Source: Streptomyces gardneri (GTDB taxonomy: Bacteria; Actinomycetota; Actinomycetes; Streptomycetales; Streptomycetaceae). Taken from it: a stretch of DNA of 64,000 nt. The stretch covers positions 1 to 64,000 of the forward strand of contig NZ_BJMN01000011.1 of NCBI RefSeq assembly GCF_006539185.1, in the 5' to 3' direction. Both the position numbers and the translations under genes were made by a program. The notes beneath the pieces are model-generated. The model did not search any database, was not told the origin of the DNA, and was given only the letters and a program-made list of their open reading frames with translations. Numbering within the stretch: position 1 is the stretch's first letter; each line of letters starts with the position of its first letter. Below are positions 61,319 to 64,000 of this stretch, one piece after another.

Positions 61319-61335
61319 CGCCCAGGGGTAGTGGT
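61319..61335 (+). promoter_or_regulatory. NrdR box 2 of nrdR-nrdJ
   Basis: CGCCCAGGGGTAGTGGT shares the TAGTGGT half with box 1 at a 31-bp distance (three helical turns); the left half is weaker. Its GTAGTGG sequence may overlap the nrdR promoter. Confidence 0.6.
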
Positions 61336-61443
61336 CCCCGGTCTGCCGGGGGCGCTCGCATCACCTATGCTGGAGGTCGCTTCGCAGGGCCTTGACGGGT
61401 TGGGCGAGGCTCATCAGTCGTGCCGTGAGGAGGGTCGGAAGCC

Positions 61444-61953
61444 ATGCACTGCCCCTTCTGCAGGCACCCCGACAGCCGAGTCGTCGACAGTCGCACCACC
61501 GACGACGGGACGTCGATCCGACGCCGCCGTCAGTGCCCCGACTGCTCCCGCCGCTTCACCACGGTGGAGACGTGCTCGCTCATGGTCGTGAAGCGGTCCG
61601 GTGTCACCGAGCCCTTCAGCCGCACCAAGGTCATCTCGGGTGTGCGCAAGGCGTGCCAGGGGCGACCGGTCACCGAGGACGCCCTCGCCAAGCTCGGCCA
61701 GCGGGTCGAGGAGGCGGTGCGCGCCACCGGCAGCGCCGAGCTGACCACCCACGACGTGGGCCTGGCCATCCTCGGCCCCCTGCAGGAGCTCGACCTCGTC
61801 GCGTACCTGCGCTTCGCGTCCGTGTACAAGGCCTTCGACAGCCTCGAAGACTTCGAGACCGCCATCGTGGAACTCCGCGAGCGGTCTCCCGCCGAGAACT
61901 GCGGGACCGGGGCGACCCCTGAGGTCCCCGTTCCCGCCACCGCCGCCGACTGA
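61444..61953 (+). CDS. nrdR: Ribonucleotide reductase regulator NrdR
   Basis: A 169-residue repressor. The zinc ribbon uses Cys3, Cys6, Cys31 and Cys34 ([17 protein letters not shown] ... [11 protein letters not shown]), and the ATP-cone domain follows ([20 protein letters not shown] ... [17 protein letters not shown]). It senses dATP/ATP and represses ribonucleotide reductase genes through paired NrdR boxes, which are present upstream. It is cotranscribed with nrdJ, as in other streptomycetes; a small hairpin lies between them. The C-terminal ~25 residues are extra and disordered. Confidence 0.97.
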   Translation: MHCPFCRHPDSRVVDSRTTDDGTSIRRRRQCPDCSRRFTTVETCSLMVVKRSGVTEPFSRTKVISGVRKACQGRPVTEDALAKLGQRVEEAVRATGSAELTTHDVGLAILGPLQELDLVAYLRFASVYKAFDSLEDFETAIVELRERSPAENCGTGATPEVPVPATAAD

Positions 61954-61961
61954 TCGGCGGT

Positions 61962-61981
61962 CCGGGCCGGCATCGGCCCGG
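61962..61981 (+). promoter_or_regulatory. Hairpin between nrdR and nrdJ
   Basis: CCGGGCCG (61962-61969), loop GCAT, then CGGCCCGG (61974-61981). It may modulate read-through or mRNA stability; there is no T-run. Confidence 0.5.
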
Positions 61982-62125
61982 CGATCGGCCGCCGAGCGGC
62001 CCGACAGACGTGCCCCGGGTGACCCGCGCGGTCCCCGTGGCAGTAGTACCGAAAGACGTACAGAAGACGGTGCCCTGGGACTTTCTGGGTGCCAAAGTGT
62101 GTTTTGCCCGTATATGGGAGGCGGC

Positions 62126-64000
62126 ATGACAGAGACGGCGAGCGGCCCGGCACGTGGTTCCCGCAACAAGGGAGCCAAGTCGGCGAGCAAGGGCCTGCGT
62201 ATCGAGCGCATCCACACCACCCCTGGCGTGCATCCGTACGACGAGGTGGCCTGGGAGCGTCGTGACGTCGTCATGACCAACTGGCGCGACGGCTCGATCA
62301 ACTTCGAGCAGCGTGGCGTCGAGTTCCCCGACTTCTGGTCGGTGAACGCGGTCAACATCGTCACCAGCAAGTACTTCCGCGGAGCGGTCGGCACCCCGCA
62401 GCGCGAGACCGGTCTCAGGCAGCTCATCGACCGGATCGTGAAGACGTACACGAAGGCCGGCGAGGAGTACGGCTACTTCGCGTCGCCCGCCGACGCCGAG
62501 ATCTTCGAGCACGAGCTGGCCTACGCCCTCCTGCACCAGATCTTCAGCTTCAACTCGCCGGTCTGGTTCAACGTCGGCACCCCGCAGCCCCAGCAGGTCT
62601 CCGCCTGCTTCATCCTGTCCGTCGACGACTCCATGGAGTCCATCCTCGACTGGTACAAGGAAGAGGGCATGATCTTCAAGGGCGGCTCCGGCGCCGGCCT
62701 GAACCTCTCCCGCATCCGCTCCTCCAAGGAGCTGCTCTCCTCCGGCGGCAACGCCTCCGGCCCGGTCTCCTTCATGCGCGGCGCCGACGCCTCCGCGGGA
62801 ACCATCAAGTCGGGCGGCGCGACCCGCCGTGCGGCCAAGATGGTCATCCTCGACGTCGACCACCCCGACATCGAGAACTTCATCGAGACCAAGGTCAAGG
62901 AGGAGGAGAAGATCCGCGCCCTCCGTGACGCGGGCTTCGACATGGACCTGGGCGGCGACGACATCACGTCCGTCCAGTACCAGAACGCCAACAACTCCGT
63001 CCGCGTGAACGACACGTTCATGAAGGCCGTCGAGTCCGGTGGCACGTTCGGTCTCACCTCCCGCATGACGGGCGAGGTCATCGAGGAGGTCGACGCCAAG
63101 TCGCTCTTCCGCAAGATGGCCGAGGCCGCCTGGGCCTGCGCCGACCCGGGCATCCAGTACGACGACACGATCAACCACTGGCACACCTGCCCCGAGTCCG
63201 GCCGTATCAACGGCTCGAACCCGTGCAGCGAGTACATGCACCTGGACAACACGTCCTGCAACCTCGCCTCGCTGAACCTCATGAAGTTCCTCAAGGACGA
63301 CGGCAAGGGCAGCCAGTCCTTCGACGTCGAGCGCTTCGCCAAGGTCGTCGAGCTCGTCATCACCGCGATGGACATCTCCATCTGCTTCGCCGACTTCCCC
63401 ACCGAGAAGATCGGCGAGAACACCCGCGCCTTCCGTCAGCTCGGCATCGGCTACGCCAACCTCGGCGCCCTGCTGATGGCGACCGGCCACGCGTACGACT
63501 CCGACGGCGGCCGCGCCCTCGCCGGTGCCATCTCCTCCCTGATGACCGGCACCTCGTACAAGCGCTCCGCCGAGCTCGCCGCGGTCGTCGGCGCCTACGA
63601 CGGCTATGCCCGCAACGCCGAGCCTCACCAGCGCGTCATGCAGCAGCACGCCGACGAGAACACCAAGGCCGTCCGCATCGACGACCTGGACTCGCCGATC
63701 TGGGCCGCCGCCACGGAGGCCTGGCAGGACGTGATCCGCCTCGGCGCCAAGAACGGCTTCCGCAACGCCCAGGCCTCGGTCATCGCCCCGACCGGCACCA
63801 TCGGTCTCGCGATGTCCTGCGACACCACCGGCCTCGAGCCCGACCTCGCCCTGGTCAAGTTCAAGAAGCTCGTCGGCGGCGGCTCGATGCAGATCGTCAA
63901 CGGCACCGTCCCGCAGGCCCTGCGCCGCCTGGGCTACCAGGAGGAGCAGATCGAGGCGATCGTCGCCCACATCGCCGAGCACGGCAATGTGATCGACGCC
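62126..64000 (+). CDS. nrdJ: Adenosylcobalamin-dependent (class II) ribonucleotide reductase, partial
   Basis: The first 625 codons of a class II reductase, cut by the window end. FNSPVWFNVGTPQPQQVSAC is the family's substrate region, GGSGAGLNLSRIRS follows, and the signature NPCSEYMHLDNTSCNLASLNL is complete. It makes deoxyribonucleotides with a B12-derived thiyl radical and so needs no oxygen. GGGAGG precedes ATG 62126. The N-terminal ~25 residues are a basic extension. In streptomycetes nrdRJ is redundant with class Ia nrdAB; here it is controlled by NrdR boxes. The intergenic region of 172 nt is too short for a cobalamin riboswitch. Confidence 0.97.
   Translation, partial: MTETASGPARGSRNKGAKSASKGLRIERIHTTPGVHPYDEVAWERRDVVMTNWRDGSINFEQRGVEFPDFWSVNAVNIVTSKYFRGAVGTPQRETGLRQLIDRIVKTYTKAGEEYGYFASPADAEIFEHELAYALLHQIFSFNSPVWFNVGTPQPQQVSACFILSVDDSMESILDWYKEEGMIFKGGSGAGLNLSRIRSSKELLSSGGNASGPVSFMRGADASAGTIKSGGATRRAAKMVILDVDHPDIENFIETKVKEEEKIRALRDAGFDMDLGGDDITSVQYQNANNSVRVNDTFMKAVESGGTFGLTSRMTGEVIEEVDAKSLFRKMAEAAWACADPGIQYDDTINHWHTCPESGRINGSNPCSEYMHLDNTSCNLASLNLMKFLKDDGKGSQSFDVERFAKVVELVITAMDISICFADFPTEKIGENTRAFRQLGIGYANLGALLMATGHAYDSDGGRALAGAISSLMTGTSYKRSAELAAVVGAYDGYARNAEPHQRVMQQHADENTKAVRIDDLDSPIWAAATEAWQDVIRLGAKNGFRNAQASVIAPTGTIGLAMSCDTTGLEPDLALVKFKKLVGGGSMQIVNGTVPQALRRLGYQEEQIEAIVAHIAEHGNVIDA

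Noticed and set aside
61954..62125. Cobalamin riboswitch before nrdJ
   Set aside because: The gap is only 172 nt and I found no B12-box-like sequence; in streptomycetes such a switch belongs to class Ia nrdAB.

Overview
The window is from the chromosome of a Streptomyces species or very close relative. Base composition is very GC-rich throughout, GTG starts are common, and the gene order is the conserved Streptomyces block recA-recX ... gluABCD/gluRK ... miaB-miaA-dapF-rshA-hflX ... NIS siderophore genes-dinG-lexA-nrdR-nrdJ. There is no rRNA, tRNA, CRISPR array, IS element or prophage. The only stretch that looks accessory is about 14.9-17.1 kb.

Layout. 0-4.7 kb: helicase lhr. 4.8-6.8 kb: AraC-type regulator with a branched-chain amino-acid exporter pair (azlC-azlD). 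6.8-9.4 kb: terpenoid-cyclase-fold protein, DUF3046 protein, AI-2E-type permease. 9.5-13.9 kb: cytochrome bd oxidase genes with an unusually short cydB, and a NarL-type two-component pair. 14.0-17.1 kb: SGNH hydrolase, then a small minus-strand module (membrane peptide, zinc-finger/XRE regulator, sigma-like protein). 17.5-19.4 kb: recA-recX. 19.4-22.5 kb: rhodanese, cysteine dioxygenase, FAD monooxygenase. 22.7-29.5 kb: glutamate ABC transporter gluABCD, its two-component system gluR-gluK, and a TAXI-type binding protein. 30-37.5 kb: LysR regulator, EamA exporter, a YciI-LuxR fusion, a second NarL-type two-component pair, DedA, NUDIX, DUF4406 and DeoR proteins. 37.6-49.2 kb: miaB, dioxygenase-like protein, small proteins, miaA, dapF, rshA, M1 peptidase, hflX. 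49.3-51.8 kb: tandem pair of exported serine proteases. 52.1-58.1 kb: four-gene NRPS-independent siderophore operon. 58.2-64 kb: dinG-type helicase, lexA, nrdR and nrdJ, the last cut by the window end.

The unifying theme is DNA damage. recA, lexA, two helicases and the ribonucleotide reductase genes lie here, and their control sites can be read directly. LexA boxes are present at recA and lexA. A promoter element of the RecA-NDp (PafBC) type, TTGTCAGTG-N8-TAnnnT, lies just upstream of recA, the dinG-type helicase and, in weaker form, lhr. At recA and lhr it is placed so that transcription would begin at a start codon, giving leaderless mRNAs; for recA this would yield a protein 12 residues longer than the usual one. 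A pair of NrdR boxes 31 bp apart precedes nrdR-nrdJ.

Other points of interest are a siderophore operon lacking an N-hydroxylase, decarboxylase and visible iron box; a TAXI protein beside the glutamate two-component system; a YciI-LuxR fusion; and many unrelated GC-rich tandem repeats between genes. Start sites were chosen from ribosome-binding sites and family alignment from memory; nothing was searched against a database.
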